Assembly (NCBI RefSeq): GCF_003573545.1
Contig: NZ_QWET01000025.1
Span: forward strand, 1 to 64,000
Reading direction: 5' to 3'
From: Mariniphaga sediminis
GTDB taxonomy: Bacteria > Bacteroidota > Bacteroidia > Bacteroidales > Prolixibacteraceae
Length of the DNA: 64,000 bases
The translations under genes were made by a program, and so were the position numbers. The notes beneath the pieces are model-generated. The model had not been told where the DNA came from. It worked only from the letters and a program-made list of their open reading frames with translations, and made no database searches. Shown here piece after piece: positions 63,032 through 64,000 of the stretch. Position 1 is the stretch's first letter. Each line of letters starts with the position of its first letter.

Positions 63032-64000
63032 ATGAGAAAAATGAAGAATATAATAATAGTCCTGATTGCCATTGTTGCGTTTACTTCCTGTGATGATTTT
63101 CTGGAAGAATACCCGTCGAAACAAAGTAACCAACCGATTAAAACGACGGAAGATCTGGATCTCCTATTAAATAATGTAATTGATTACTCTTTTGAGTATA
63201 ACTATGCTGCAATGTGTGCAACCGATAACGCCGCAGTAGATACATTCCATTATAAATTTCAGCCCAAAATATTTACGAACAGCAATTCGCTGGGGTGGTT
63301 TTTATGGGATGAATATGTACTCAAAAATGCCAATGAACACACAGACTGGGTGAAAGAATTTGGCAAAATTGGCAAAGCCAACCTGGTACTCGATTTCCTG
63401 AATGAGGTGGAAGGCCCGGAGGCGGAAAAAGAAGAATTGCGTTACGAAGCCCATTTTGTAAGGGCTTACAGCTACTTTAATCTGGTAACGGTGTACTGCC
63501 TTCCTTATTCAGAGGAAAATGCGGGTGAGGCCGGGCTTCCGTTAAGGACCACTATTAGCGTGGAGCAGTCGCTTGAAAGAGCAACGCTCCAGGAAACCTA
63601 TGATTTTATTGAAGCTGATATAAAAATGGCACTTAAAACGGGTGCCAAAGAATGGAGAGATTTACCCTGGAGATACAGTTTGCCTGCAGTAGAGGCTTTT
63701 GCCGCTCGTTTTTACCTTTATATTGGGGAATACGATATGGCTTTAACCCATGCAAGTAATGCTTTGGATGCGCATAGCCAGCTGGTTTCTTTTGAAGAGG
63801 TGATGTATCAGAACGGTGAATTGTATAACTGGCTTGGACTAGGCTCTCTTTATCCTTACTCAAAAATAATGACTTCGGCCGATATGTTCAGGTGGCCCGA
63901 ATTATACTACAACAGATTTTTAGGCCAGCGGACTTATTATCAGCATGCTTATCCCAGTGAAAAGCTGATAAATATTTACGACACTACAGATATTCGCTAC
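63032..64000 (+). CDS. SusD/RagB-like lipoprotein (cut by window end)
   Basis: The frame opens at ATG 63032 with a lipoprotein signal (MRKMKNIIIVLIAIVAFTSC) and continues to the last base without a stop, giving 323 residues. It has the SusD opening DDFLEEYPSKQSNQP and tetratricopeptide-like segments (LRYEAHFVRAYSYFNLVTVY, then WRYSLPAVEAFAARFYLYIG). It should pair with the SusC just upstream. About 150-200 C-terminal residues lie beyond the window. ATG 63041 is an alternative start. Confidence 0.93.
   Translation, partial: MRKMKNIIIVLIAIVAFTSCDDFLEEYPSKQSNQPIKTTEDLDLLLNNVIDYSFEYNYAAMCATDNAAVDTFHYKFQPKIFTNSNSLGWFLWDEYVLKNANEHTDWVKEFGKIGKANLVLDFLNEVEGPEAEKEELRYEAHFVRAYSYFNLVTVYCLPYSEENAGEAGLPLRTTISVEQSLERATLQETYDFIEADIKMALKTGAKEWRDLPWRYSLPAVEAFAARFYLYIGEYDMALTHASNALDAHSQLVSFEEVMYQNGELYNWLGLGSLYPYSKIMTSADMFRWPELYYNRFLGQRTYYQHAYPSEKLINIYDTTDIRY

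Overview
The window comes from a Bacteroidetes (Bacteroidota) chromosome, most like the marine Marinilabiliales/Prolixibacteraceae group. The evidence is two FecR/SusC/SusD loci, promoters of the TTTG-N19-TAnnTTTG type, conserved blocks such as DUF1599/DoxX/tpiA/prmA and folP/cdaA, a DUF5916 protein, and a short 4.5S SRP RNA. The species cannot be named from the sequence alone.

Layout. 1-2500: the tail of an unknown gene, a decayed repeat, a dinB remnant, a PepSY membrane protein with an OB-fold lipoprotein, and an exported MsrB. 2748-13068: a fructan/fructoside utilisation locus, fecI-fecR-susC-susD-GH32-MFS, with an AT-rich look. 13229-15744: a graveyard holding a broken IS200/IS605 TnpA, an internally deleted IS982, a HAD phosphatase cut by the IS982, and a second copy of the repeat seen at 215-340. 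The segment from about 215 to 15740 is thus bounded by near-identical direct repeats and looks like an acquired or rearranged block. 15820-26220: housekeeping and small operons (phosphodiesterase, LVIVD proteins with a barrel, prmA, tpiA, DoxX, DUF1599, folP-cdaA, a FabK-like flavoprotein, GT2, DUF4199). 26280-26743: ffs, tRNA-Thr and tRNA-Tyr. 26879-33680: stress and surface enzymes (Usp, phosphotriesterase-like lipoprotein, di-heme cytochrome, DUF1080, exported MsrA, a PAS kinase). 33793-36693: the pnt transhydrogenase operon. 36822-44207: a dense minus-strand array of PAS, solute-binding-domain and histidine-kinase proteins with one stand-alone receiver. 44341-45099: an orphan C-terminal domain of a type ISP restriction-modification enzyme. 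45272-52310: tex, rpsF-rpsR-rplI and a three-gene biotin-dependent acyl-CoA carboxylase. 52595-58066: DUF5916, MATE and polyol dehydrogenase. 58145-64000: a second fecR-susC-susD locus, cut by the window end and lacking an adjacent sigma factor.

How the parts work together. In the first glycan locus an ECF sigma factor and anti-sigma factor probably sense substrate through the STN domain of SusC. SusC/SusD import fructo-oligosaccharides, a periplasmic GH32 processes them, and an MFS porter takes up the sugar. The GH32 departs from the family at its acid/base motif. The sensor array has two proteins that end in a PAS domain and signalling helix with no output domain, beside a full kinase of the same architecture; this is the most unusual system in the window. 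Coordinates given as approximate are for decayed features read by eye.
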